From the NCBI GenBank assembly GCA_023416335.1, contig JAEZHY010000081.1, positions 1 to 19,862 of the forward strand: a stretch of DNA of 19,862 nt, read 5' to 3'. The notes below the pieces were generated by a model that was not told where the DNA came from, ran no database searches, and worked only from the letters and a program-made list of their open reading frames with translations. Shown here piece by piece: positions 1 through 6,914 of this stretch; within the stretch, counting starts at the first letter, position 1, and every line of letters begins with the position of its first letter. The position numbers were made by a program, and so were the translations under genes. The DNA comes from Pseudomonadota bacterium (GTDB lineage: Bacteria > Desulfobacterota > Syntrophobacteria > Syntrophobacterales > Syntrophobacteraceae).

Positions 1-9
1 ACTCAGAAG

Positions 10-423
10 ATGGCCGAAGAGATTGTCACGGCATCCAATACCCTTGCGGTCAACACGGAGCGGCTTGAAAAAGTGTCGGACCGCTACATGCTGATCGTAT
101 TCCTGATAATGAAGGACCTTCTCACCCAGAGAGCACAGACCAAACCTGCACCTCCTGCTGCTCCTCATGCCGAACCCCGGTCCATTCCAAAATCGGGTCC
201 CGAGAGCTTCCGGGAAAACATCGAATCAGCCGTCACCCACATTGTGATGCGACCCGGAATCACAACCCTTCGCGACCTCTCTTTCATACTCAGAGGAAGG
301 TTTGCCGAGCAGCAAATTAGGGAGGCGCTTTTTAAGCTGAGGGCCGACGGCCGTATCACCTGGGAAAGCAATGAAACAGAGATCGATTTCACCACTCCCA
401 TCATAAGCACCGACCCCGAATAG
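10..423 (+). CDS. hypothetical protein, probable C-terminal winged-helix domain
   Basis: I do not recognise this 137-residue protein. Residues 1-40 look helical and amphipathic (a heptad-like NTERLEKVSDRYMLIVFLIM segment). Residues 42-65 are a Pro/Ala-rich linker. Residues 66-125 resemble a small winged-helix fold: a helix around ENIESAVTHIV, then TTLRDLSFIL, EQQIREALFKL and a basic turn ADGRITW followed by a strand. That layout suggests a DNA- or protein-binding adaptor, but this is inference from pattern only. The frame stays open to base 1, so the first ATG seen here may be internal and the gene may start before the window; no ribosome-binding site can be judged. The stop is TAG. There is no signal peptide, and no neighbour informs on function. 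Confidence 0.6.
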   Translation: MAEEIVTASNTLAVNTERLEKVSDRYMLIVFLIMKDLLTQRAQTKPAPPAAPHAEPRSIPKSGPESFRENIESAVTHIVMRPGITTLRDLSFILRGRFAEQQIREALFKLRADGRITWESNETEIDFTTPIISTDPE

Positions 424-816
424 ACCCGGTTCGCAGCTTGTGAATATCCTTTTTGCCGGCTGCTTCTACTCACCTCCTGAGTTATCGGCCATGAGACTGT
501 CGCCCCGATGCCTTGCAGTAGGGAAGGACAGTAGCCGACATCACGAGATTACTTTATCTCATCCCACTCTACCTCCATTTCCGGCCTTTATTACGTACTT
601 GATCGTATTTCAGCGGACATTCCATCGTTATATTATCTACAGGTAAGTATTCACAAATCAGATCGAGTACTTATTCATAAAAGCCAGACCTGGCGGAAGC
701 CGGTTTTGTATCCGATTTGTCAGGTTTTGGTGTGAGAAGGGTGGATTTCCATCACCTTTTCGGACCGATATCGATTTGTGGGGTGAAATTTGGAAAAAGC
801 AAGTTTGGAGAAATCA
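424..816. other. gene-free stretch upstream of the pentapeptide-repeat gene
   Basis: About 390 bases without a convincing gene. A 68-codon GTG-started frame at 440-646 has no Shine-Dalgarno and no protein-like composition. A short inverted repeat, GCCAG-AC-CTGGC, lies at 683-694 and could be an operator. A weak -35-like TTCACA at 650-655 is followed by no good -10. The promoter of the downstream gene is presumably in this interval but I cannot fix it. Confidence 0.5.
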
Positions 817-1317
817 ATGTTTGACAATTCCCGGCTGAGCGAGGCGGAATGCATGAATGAAAGGGAATGTAACGGAGTGGATTTGTCCAGGGCTTATCTG
901 CGCGGTGCGGACTTCGCCGGAGCGGACCTGAGCGGAGCGGACCTGACAGGTACGCACCTGGTCTGGGCAAACCTCAACGGTGCAAAACTTATTGGAGCCG
1001 ACCTGACGGGAGCGGCCCTTCTGGCCGCCGATCTGGTCGGAGCGGACCTGCGTGGAGCAAATCTCAAGTCGGCCGACCTGTGCGGTGCAAACCTCACCGG
1101 AGCGAATCTTGCCGATGCGGATCTCAGCTGCGCCAATCTGTGTCGAGCCATACTGACCGGTGCCAACGTAGACGGCACCAATTTGAGCAATGCGGATCTG
1201 CGAAGCACAAAGCTGGAGGGCGTGGACCTCTCCAGGAGCAATCTGACGGGGGCCGTCCTGAAGGAAAGCATAAAGCGGAAGGCCGGCGGCACTTGTGAAT
1301 GCAATCTGCCGGTGTGA
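817..1317 (+). CDS. pentapeptide-repeat protein
   Basis: A 166-residue protein made almost entirely of A(D/N)LxG-type pentapeptides from about residue 20 to 148, roughly 25 repeats (for example RGADFAGADLSGADLTG). The central position is almost always Leu or Phe and the -2 position Ala or a small residue, which is the signature of the right-handed quadrilateral beta-helix (Pentapeptide repeat family). Family members range from DNA mimics that protect gyrase (Qnr, MfpA) to proteins of unknown role; nothing here picks out a function. A non-repeat tail ends in basic residues and CECNLPV. I chose ATG 817 because GGAG sits 6 bases upstream (TTTGGAGAAATCAATG). An in-frame TTG at 790 would add 9 residues. 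There is no signal peptide, so it is probably cytoplasmic. It converges with the minus-strand dikinase-like gene. Confidence 0.85.
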   Translation: MFDNSRLSEAECMNERECNGVDLSRAYLRGADFAGADLSGADLTGTHLVWANLNGAKLIGADLTGAALLAADLVGADLRGANLKSADLCGANLTGANLADADLSCANLCRAILTGANVDGTNLSNADLRSTKLEGVDLSRSNLTGAVLKESIKRKAGGTCECNLPV

Positions 1318-1336
1318 CCTCCGGGTTGGCCGGAGG
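1318..1336. terminator. stem-loop between convergent genes
   Basis: A perfect 7-bp inverted repeat, CCTCCGG-GTTGG-CCGGAGG, begins immediately after the pentapeptide-gene stop and 22 bases from the stop of the convergent minus-strand gene. The position suits a bidirectional transcription end, but no T-run follows on either strand, so intrinsic termination would be weak. Confidence 0.4.
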
Positions 1337-1357
1337 CAAAACCGATCAGGTGACAGC

Positions 1358-3964
1358 TCAGGCCTTTTCAGTTCCGGAGGCGTCCTGGCTGCGGCTGAAC
1401 GTGTAATTCCCCTTCATGAATTCATCGACATACCAGTCGATGCGGCCGTCATCGGACAGCACCATGTCGAGAAGCCGGACCGCACCCATAAGCCGCCCCA
1501 GCATATCCAGTTTCTCCTGCATCACCGGGCATTCATATTTCTTCACCTCGCCGTGAACCAGGTCGCCTTTCAGGGTTATCTTGAATCCCAATCGCTTTAG
1601 AATCTTGGCAATGAGACCCGCCCTTCTCGACCGGCGCCCTATATCGGCCGCACCGCCCTTGAACGAAAAAGCGATGTAGTTGTCGTTCACGTGCGCCCCG
1701 CAATAAGCATCGACGACCGCAAAATGATACCCCAGACGGGAATTGAAGTTCATATACTCATCGGACAAAACGACATAGCTGGGGCCTCCCATCCGGTCTT
1801 CCATGATCGGATCCTTGAAAAGCGATTCCGTCATGATCGAAGCAAACCCTTTCCAGTCGACGCCGATGGGACCGAGCCACTGGACGTTCGGGTTGGTCAT
1901 TCCGCGGACAAGCGATGCAAAAGGAATCGAGGCGATACCGTCCACGCTCGTCTCCGCCTTTCCCGGAGGAACGTTCAGACCGCCTCCCAGGTCCACTGCC
2001 AGGAGTTTCATGGGGAGGTGCACCCTGATCCGGACCGCCGAATGCTTCGACAATTCGACGTCGTCGCTGATCCGGAACATCTCCCGCATGGACATCTCGT
2101 GCGCGAAACGGATCACGTCATGAAAAGTGCGGCAGCCTTCGGGAGTAAAATTCTCGCTGTTGGGATCGTGGAGGTTGAGGACCGCTATCTTCTTCAGAGC
2201 GGAGTGCGCCGCCCTGTAGGTTGGGCTGCCCTTCATCGGGTTGGTTTTCCGTTTTCGTTCCAGGATGCTTTCGACCCTGCCCTGGAACACCACGCGATTG
2301 GTAGCGTCAACGGTAATCTCCTCCCCGTGGGGGATGACCTTCGTGGCGTTTCCGGTTTCCACCAGTGTCGGGACCCCGAATTCCCTGGCAACTGAAGCCA
2401 TGTGCCCTGTTACGCTGCCCACGTCCGTTACGATCGCCTGGAGATGACCCAGAATGGACACGTACCTCGGAGAGGTCTGGGCCGCGACCAGGATCGCGCC
2501 TTCGGGAACATTCAAAAGATTGTGGTCGGAATTGAGCACATAGGCAAATCCGGCTGCTTTTCCTCTCGACGCGGTTGTTCCGCCTTCGATTATGACAGGA
2601 TGCTCGGGAAACTCCATCCGCAGCGAATCCGCATCCTGCTTCCGGTCTTGAACGGAGAACAGATCGACATTAAGAGGACGGGACTGCAGAATCACCATCC
2701 TGCCGTTCGCGGCCATCGCCCATTCCACGTCCTGAGGCTGCCCGAAGTACTCCTCCAGGGTCAGCCCGTATTCGACCAGGGTCATAATCTGTGTTTCATC
2801 CAGGCAGGCCTTATTCACGAGATCGCCGGGGACGGAATCATCCTTCAACTCCCCATTCTCACCGAGTATCAACCGAGTGTTTTTTTCGGCAATCTTCGAG
2901 ACGAGGACCTGCCTGTCGTTCTTGTCCACTTCATAGAAGTCGGTCGGAACGGATCCGTCCACCGCATTCAACCCCAGGCCCCATACCGAGTTTATAAGGA
3001 TCATATCGCGCCGGGAATCGTTGGGATCCCGTGTATACATGACCCCGCTCGCTACGGCATCGATCATGACCACGCAAAGCACGCTCATGATGACGTACTC
3101 GTCCGGATACCCCTTGCTGCGTCGGTAATAGACTGCCCTCGGATTGTAAGTGCTCGCCGCCACCATCTTGTACGCTTGCAGGAGCCTGTCGCGAGTTACC
3201 CCGAGCACCGAAGAGTGCTGTCCCGCAAAACTCGCTTCGGAGTCTTCGCTCGTTGCACTGCTCCGAACCGCTACAAGCACGCCGGGCCCGCAGCTCTGGA
3301 TGATCGTGTCCATCTCCCGTATGAGGGCCTCTTCGAGTTCCGGAGGGAGCGGTGCATTCAGAATGCGCTCCTGTATTTCTTTCGTGCATTCGACAAGCTG
3401 CGCGGTGTTCTCGATATCCAGTTTCTTGAGGATTTTCTCGGCTTGTTTGTAAAGCCCGTTGGATTCCATAAAATAATGGTAGCCGTAGGCGGTTATGGCA
3501 AATCCCCTGGGGACCGGAAGATGGACGCGGTTGAAGACTTCCCCGAGATTGGCCGCTTTACCCCCGACCTCCGAGAGCCTTTCCACATTCACCTGCTGCA
3601 GCGGAATCGTGAGGCTCGTTTTTTCGATTGTGCGCTTCTTTACGAGTTCCTGAAAGATGCTCTGCCCGATACGCTCAACAGCTTCAGGCAAGGATGGAAA
3701 CTTCCCGTCCGAAAGTGCGTCCAGATCTTCGGCGATATCATAAACCTGGGCCATGAGCCGTTCGACCGTCTGAATGACGGAATCGAGCGTGAAAGGCTTT
3801 GAGCCGTAGCAAACCTGCTCCAGGTCGGTGATATATTCCAGGGCATGATTGTTGCCCGCCAGGAGGCTTTGGAAATGCTGGTATTTCTTCTGGAAAAGGG
3901 CCTTTTCCGGGGTTTCGGGCTGGAACGATCTGCCCTTTCGAAATATTTCCAGGAACTTCGCCAT
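1358..3964 (-). CDS. PEP synthase/pyruvate phosphate dikinase-like phosphotransferase with atypical C-terminus
   Basis: An 868-residue protein. Residues 1-120 are helical and unfamiliar. Residues about 125-431 form the PPDK_N ATP-binding domain: EVGGKAANLGE, VRSSATSEDSEASFAGQ (234-249), YTRDPNDSRRDM, and the closing VEWAMAANGRMVILQSRPL region. Residues about 460-568 form the swivelling phosphohistidine domain, with H521 in TDVGSVTGHMASVARE. The (beta/alpha)8 PEP/pyruvate barrel of PpsA/PpdK does not follow. Instead there are about 280 residues I do not recognise, including LLAVDLGGGL and AFSFKGGAADIGRR. It therefore probably takes phosphate from ATP through H521, but the acceptor is unknown. 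I chose ATG 3964 (MAKFLEIF) because GAGG lies 6 bases upstream and the promoter at 3995-4021 would start RNA near 3988, downstream of the longer frame's start at 4030. The macrodomain gene lies 126 bp upstream on the same strand. Confidence 0.8.
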   Translation of the reverse strand: MAKFLEIFRKGRSFQPETPEKALFQKKYQHFQSLLAGNNHALEYITDLEQVCYGSKPFTLDSVIQTVERLMAQVYDIAEDLDALSDGKFPSLPEAVERIGQSIFQELVKKRTIEKTSLTIPLQQVNVERLSEVGGKAANLGEVFNRVHLPVPRGFAITAYGYHYFMESNGLYKQAEKILKKLDIENTAQLVECTKEIQERILNAPLPPELEEALIREMDTIIQSCGPGVLVAVRSSATSEDSEASFAGQHSSVLGVTRDRLLQAYKMVAASTYNPRAVYYRRSKGYPDEYVIMSVLCVVMIDAVASGVMYTRDPNDSRRDMILINSVWGLGLNAVDGSVPTDFYEVDKNDRQVLVSKIAEKNTRLILGENGELKDDSVPGDLVNKACLDETQIMTLVEYGLTLEEYFGQPQDVEWAMAANGRMVILQSRPLNVDLFSVQDRKQDADSLRMEFPEHPVIIEGGTTASRGKAAGFAYVLNSDHNLLNVPEGAILVAAQTSPRYVSILGHLQAIVTDVGSVTGHMASVAREFGVPTLVETGNATKVIPHGEEITVDATNRVVFQGRVESILERKRKTNPMKGSPTYRAAHSALKKIAVLNLHDPNSENFTPEGCRTFHDVIRFAHEMSMREMFRISDDVELSKHSAVRIRVHLPMKLLAVDLGGGLNVPPGKAETSVDGIASIPFASLVRGMTNPNVQWLGPIGVDWKGFASIMTESLFKDPIMEDRMGGPSYVVLSDEYMNFNSRLGYHFAVVDAYCGAHVNDNYIAFSFKGGAADIGRRSRRAGLIAKILKRLGFKITLKGDLVHGEVKKYECPVMQEKLDMLGRLMGAVRLLDMVLSDDGRIDWYVDEFMKGNYTFSRSQDASGTEKA

Positions 3965-3994
3965 ACTGGGCCTCGTTGAGTTATCGTTTCTTAA

Positions 3995-4021
3995 ATTATA
4001 CCACCCCGGATGCCCTATCAA
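3995..4021 (-). promoter_or_regulatory. extended -10 sigma70-type promoter of the dikinase-like gene
   Basis: Read on the minus strand there is a perfect TATAAT (3995-4000) preceded by TGG, an extended -10. A -35-like TTGATA lies at 4016-4021, giving a short 15-bp spacer. The predicted RNA start near 3988 would leave a leader of about 24 bases before ATG 3964. This suggests the gene can be transcribed independently of the upstream macrodomain gene. Confidence 0.6.
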
Positions 4022-4090
4022 ACCGGGCAACGGCCAGGAACCCGAGAATACGCTTGGTCTGGTTTTGAGAACGGAAGAGCAGGAAAAATC

Positions 4091-4621
4091 TCAGTCCGGC
4101 ATTGAGCGAAGGGTATTCTCGAACAGCTCCAGATCCTCCCGCGACCAAAGGCAGAAAATCACCTTTTCGAGGCTGGTTTTGCCGGCATTCAGGAAGTCCG
4201 ATACCGTCTTCAGCATGATCCCGGCACACCGATCCTTGGGAAAGCCGAAGATTCCGGTACTGATCGCCGGAAAGGCAATGGACTTCAAACCCTTTTCGGC
4301 AGCAAGCCGCAGACTGTTGAAGGTGGCGTTCCGGAGCTTGGCGTCGTCGTCTCCCTCGCCGTACATCGGCCCCACAGCATGGATCACGTAGGAAGCCTTC
4401 AGCTTGCCGCCTCCCGTCAGGGCCGCTTCTCCCACCCTGATTGGCCCTATCCGGTTGCATTCCTCCTGGATGGTCGGGCCGCCCTTGGTGCGGATCGCAC
4501 CCGCAACTCCACCGCCAAGCTGGAGCCTCGCGTTAGCGGCATTCACTATGGCGTCGGATGCTTGCTCCGTCAAGTCGCCCTGCATCAGGATTATTTTCTT
4601 CCCATTTATGGTCTTTTCCAT
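4091..4621 (-). CDS. macrodomain (ADP-ribose-binding) protein, Af1521-like
   Basis: A 176-residue single-domain macro protein. Visible family motifs are QGDLTEQASDAIVNAAN (14-30, adenine-proximal Asp and NAAN), the glycine-rich LGGGVAGAI loop (35-43), HAVGP (81-85) and FPAISTGIFGFP (117-128, phosphate-binding loop). Such proteins bind ADP-ribose or remove it from proteins or O-acetyl-ADP-ribose. The loop reads GGGVAGAI, whereas YmdB/MacroD-type enzymes have GGGVDGAI, so the Asp used by that class is absent. The protein is closer in pattern to the archaeal Af1521/ALC1 type. The start is well supported by GGAGGAGG about 5 bases upstream. It is first in a possible two-gene minus-strand unit with the dikinase-like gene, though the 126-bp gap and separate promoter weaken the case for an operon. 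Confidence 0.9.
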   Translation of the reverse strand: MEKTINGKKIILMQGDLTEQASDAIVNAANARLQLGGGVAGAIRTKGGPTIQEECNRIGPIRVGEAALTGGGKLKASYVIHAVGPMYGEGDDDAKLRNATFNSLRLAAEKGLKSIAFPAISTGIFGFPKDRCAGIMLKTVSDFLNAGKTSLEKVIFCLWSREDLELFENTLRSMPD

Positions 4622-4732
4622 AATCCTCCTCCTGAGTGAGTGGATGAGACCCTGCGAGATAACCCGGACGAACCGCGCCGCAGCGGCTGAATTCGACTTG
4701 GAACCAGCCGAATATTACTTTAAAAAGCTGAC

Positions 4733-4754
4733 GCGATAAAGCGGACTTTATCGC
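4733..4754. repeat. perfect 9-bp inverted repeat in the divergent intergenic region
   Basis: GCGATAAAG-CGGA-CTTTATCGC, a perfect palindrome with a 4-base spacer, lies between the divergent macrodomain and rlmE genes. It could be a repressor operator or an RNA hairpin. No T-run follows on either strand, which argues against a terminator. Confidence 0.5.
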
Positions 4755-4790
4755 ATATACCCTAATACGTGTCTCATAATGTAGCAAACT

Positions 4791-4812
4791 ACCGGCCGGA
4801 GGAATGGCCGGT
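4791..4812. repeat. inverted repeat abutting the rlmE promoter
   Basis: ACCGGCC and GGCCGGT arms are separated by 8 bases (4798-4805). The right arm ends on the first base of the proposed -35 element of rlmE, so a protein bound here could interfere with the promoter. It could instead terminate stray transcription, since TTT follows the stem. Confidence 0.35.
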
Positions 4813-4840
4813 TTACAAAAACGCAATTTTCCGTTATAGA
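4812..4840 (+). promoter_or_regulatory. sigma70-type promoter candidate for rlmE-yebC
   Basis: TTTACA (4812-4817, 5 of 6 to TTGACA) and TATAGA (4835-4840, 4 of 6 to TATAAT) are separated by exactly 17 bases. The surrounding sequence is A+T rich compared with the flanking genes. The predicted start near 4847 would leave a leader of about 33 bases. Confidence 0.5.
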
Positions 4841-4879
4841 AATTATTTCAGAAAAAATTCATATCCTTAGGGATAAGAG

Positions 4880-5473
4880 ATGACATTTATCGTACAAGAC
4901 CATTATTTTCAAAAGGCTAAAAAAGACCATTATCTCGCAAGGGCCATTTACAAGCTCGAAGAGATTCAGAAAAAATACAGGATATTACATCCTGGGGACC
5001 GAGTCCTCGACCTCGGGGCTTCGCCCGGATCCTGGATTCAGCTCGCAAGCGGAGTTGTCGGGCAAAGAGGTTTGGTGGTCGGCATCGATCTGAAACCGAT
5101 CGAACATCCGTTTCCGGCTCATGTCAGGACCTATCAGGGTGATATTTTCGACCGGGAGTTCATCGAGGCAAACCTGAAGGAATACGTTCCGTTTAATGTC
5201 GTGCTGAGCGACATGGCCCCGTCCACTTCGGGCATCAAGGTTGCTGACAGCGCGCGCTCGGCCCTTCTTTTCGAACGGGCCTTCGAAATCGCCCGGTCCG
5301 TGCTGAAACCGGGAGGCACTTTTCTGGCCAAAATCTTTCAGGGAACGGAGTTCCATCAACTGCTCGCAGAGGTTAAAAAGGATTTTCAACAAACCAGGGT
5401 CATAAAACCCGATGCATCGAGGAAGCAGAGCAGGGAAATTTATATACTCGCATTGAATTTGAAGCAAAAGTAG
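4880..5473 (+). CDS. rlmE: 23S rRNA (uridine-2'-O)-methyltransferase RlmE (FtsJ/RrmJ)
   Basis: A 197-residue Rossmann methyltransferase that 2'-O-methylates the A-loop uridine (U2552 in E. coli numbering) of 23S rRNA in the large subunit. The K-D-K-E catalytic set is intact: K25 (ARAIYKLEEI), D111 (LSDMAPSTSG), K151 (LAKIFQG) and E186 (RKQSREIYILAL). The SAM-binding motif is LDLGASPGSW (43-52), and D70 in VGIDLKP should bind the ribose. The length fits the family (about 200-210), with a slightly short N-terminus. The start codon follows GGATAAGAG. Its stop is 12 bp from yebC, so the two are probably co-transcribed. Confidence 0.95.
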   Translation: MTFIVQDHYFQKAKKDHYLARAIYKLEEIQKKYRILHPGDRVLDLGASPGSWIQLASGVVGQRGLVVGIDLKPIEHPFPAHVRTYQGDIFDREFIEANLKEYVPFNVVLSDMAPSTSGIKVADSARSALLFERAFEIARSVLKPGGTFLAKIFQGTEFHQLLAEVKKDFQQTRVIKPDASRKQSREIYILALNLKQK

Positions 5474-5485
5474 CAGGAGGATTTC

Positions 5486-6235
5486 ATGTCAGGTCATTCA
5501 AAATGGAGCACCATCCGCCACAAAAAGGGCGCGGCTGATGCGAAGCGCGGCAAGGTGTTCACGAAGCTCATCAAGGAAGTTATGGTAGCGGCCCGGATGG
5601 GGGGCGGAAACCCCGAGGCAAATCCGCGGCTCCGGGCCGCAGTTTTGGCTGCAAGGGCCGAGAACATGCCCAAGGACAACATCGAACGGGCAATCAAAAA
5701 GGGCACGGGCGAACTCGAAGGCGCCAACTACGAAGAATTCATGTATGAGGGTTACGGTCCGGCCGGGGTCGCCGTCCTCGTGGATATCATGACGGATAAC
5801 CGCAACAGGGCCGCAAGCGAGATCCGGCACATTTTCAGCCGCAACGGCGGAAACCTTGGTGAAGCCGGCTGCGTCGCCTGGATGTTCAGCAAAAAAGGGA
5901 GCATCGTTTTCGACAAGAAAAACGTCCCCGAGGAAGAACTCCTCGAACTGGCCCTGGAAGCGGGCGCCGAGGACGTCAAGGACCAGGAGGATGAGTTCGA
6001 AGTGATCACCTCCCCTGAGGACTTTGCGACGGTAAAGGCAGCGTTCGACGAAAAGGGACTCAAGTACGAACTGGCCGAAGTGACCATGTCTCCCCAGACA
6101 ACCGTTGCAATCGAAGACCCGAAAACCGCGTCTCAGCTGCTCAGGCTCATGGATGCCCTCGACGATTCCGATGACGTGCAAAATGCCTATGCAAACTTCG
6201 ACATTCCGGACGAACTCATGGAGTCTCTGGAGTGA
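5486..6235 (+). CDS. yebC: YebC/PmpR family protein (transcriptional regulator or translation factor)
   Basis: A 249-residue protein with the family's invariant N-terminus, [20 protein letters not shown], then [40 protein letters not shown], and an acidic C-terminal domain. The full length matches the three-domain YebC fold. Family members have been described as DNA-binding regulators (PmpR) and more recently as ribosome-associated factors that relieve stalling at proline-rich stretches; the sequence alone does not choose between these. The start is very clear, with AGGAGG spaced 6 bases before ATG. It lies between rlmE and ruvC, and yebC-ruvCAB is a widely conserved neighbourhood. Confidence 0.95.
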   Translation: MSGHSKWSTIRHKKGAADAKRGKVFTKLIKEVMVAARMGGGNPEANPRLRAAVLAARAENMPKDNIERAIKKGTGELEGANYEEFMYEGYGPAGVAVLVDIMTDNRNRAASEIRHIFSRNGGNLGEAGCVAWMFSKKGSIVFDKKNVPEEELLELALEAGAEDVKDQEDEFEVITSPEDFATVKAAFDEKGLKYELAEVTMSPQTTVAIEDPKTASQLLRLMDALDDSDDVQNAYANFDIPDELMESLE

Positions 6236-6287
6236 GCAGTGAACTGTGAACTGACAAAAAACACGGAATAAAAGAAATCAGCGGAGA

Positions 6288-6345
6288 GGCACGGTAGACC
6301 TGTGCCCGCCTTACCGGGTCAAAGGCGGGCAGATTATACCGTGCC
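6288..6345. repeat. long nested hairpin between yebC and ruvC
   Basis: The outer arms GGCACGGTA (6288-6296) and TACCGTGCC (6337-6345) are perfectly complementary. Inside them TGCCCGCCTT (6303-6312) pairs perfectly with AAGGCGGGCA (6322-6331) around a 9-base loop. Unpaired strands of 6 and 5 bases separate the two stems. This is 19 bp of stem in 58 bases. No T-run follows, so a simple terminator is unlikely. A REP-like dispersed palindrome, an RNA-stability element or an attenuator are all possible. Confidence 0.75.
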
Positions 6346-6410
6346 CCGACGCGAAAAAATCGAAGAGAGCAGTTCATGATCTTCCAACCAGCACGGATAT
6401 CGGCACGACT

Positions 6411-6914
6411 ATGATCCGGACTATCGGAGTGGATCCCGGATCGCGATTCACGGGATATGGAATTGTCGAAGGGGACGGCTTCAAGCTCAAGCACATCCAC
6501 CATGGGACGATAAAGCTCCCGGCATCCCGGTCTTTTCCCGAACGTTTGAAGATGATTTTCGAAGGTCTGAACGCCGCCATTCTGGAATTTAAGCCGGAAT
6601 GCATGGCGGTCGAGGAAGTCTTCTTTGCAAAAAACGTAAAAAGCGCTCTGAGCCTGGGGCAGGCGCGCGGGGCTGCGCTTCTGGCTGGAACCTGCTGCGG
6701 CTTGTCCATCCACGAATACAGCGCGCTTCGGATCAAGCAGTCTGTTGCCGGGTACGGACGAGCGGCAAAGGAACAGGTTGCCGGGATGGTCCAGCGGCTT
6801 TTCCGCATCGATGCCGAACTGGAGCCCAATGCCGCCGATGCGCTCGCAATCGCAGTTTGTCACATCAGTACCCAATCTTCCAATACTCGCTGGAAAATTC
6901 CGGAAAAATTATGA
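6411..6914 (+). CDS. ruvC: Holliday junction resolvase RuvC
   Basis: A 167-residue RNase H-fold endonuclease that cuts Holliday junctions symmetrically with RuvAB. The catalytic acids D8 (IGVDPGSRFTGYG), E68 (CMAVEEVFFAKN) and D143 (AADALAIAVCH) are visible. The fourth ligand position, three residues before D143, is N140 (EPNAADALA); this is Asp in E. coli (D138) and His in Thermus thermophilus. The codon is AAT. Initiation at ATG 6411 has only a weak Shine-Dalgarno; a 12-codon ORF ending in ATGA overlap with this start may couple its translation. The stop overlaps the ruvA start by 4 bases (ATGA), indicating translational coupling. Confidence 0.95.
   Translation: MIRTIGVDPGSRFTGYGIVEGDGFKLKHIHHGTIKLPASRSFPERLKMIFEGLNAAILEFKPECMAVEEVFFAKNVKSALSLGQARGAALLAGTCCGLSIHEYSALRIKQSVAGYGRAAKEQVAGMVQRLFRIDAELEPNAADALAIAVCHISTQSSNTRWKIPEKL

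Noticed and set aside
440..646. 68-codon GTG-started frame after the first gene
   Set aside because: There is no ribosome-binding site, its composition is unlike a protein, and it lies in sequence that otherwise shows no coding signal.
894..1304. Long minus-strand frame rich in Arg, Ser, Ala and Pro opposite the pentapeptide gene
   Set aside because: It is the antisense image of the repeated pentapeptide codons; its periodic RSAPxRxAP pattern is a by-product of the sense repeats.
2402..3802. 466-codon plus-strand frame opposite the dikinase-like gene
   Set aside because: The minus-strand frame carries clear PPDK_N and phosphohistidine motifs; the plus frame has none and is His/Arg-rich shadow sequence.
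3965..4030. Longer start for the dikinase-like protein (22 extra residues)
   Set aside because: The extension would run through the likely promoter and lacks a Shine-Dalgarno, whereas ATG 3964 has a well-spaced GAGG.
6599..6910. Upstream in-frame extension of ruvA
   Set aside because: The extra 104 codons lie inside ruvC and do not look like RuvA; the family N-terminus MIGFLEGKL begins at 6911.
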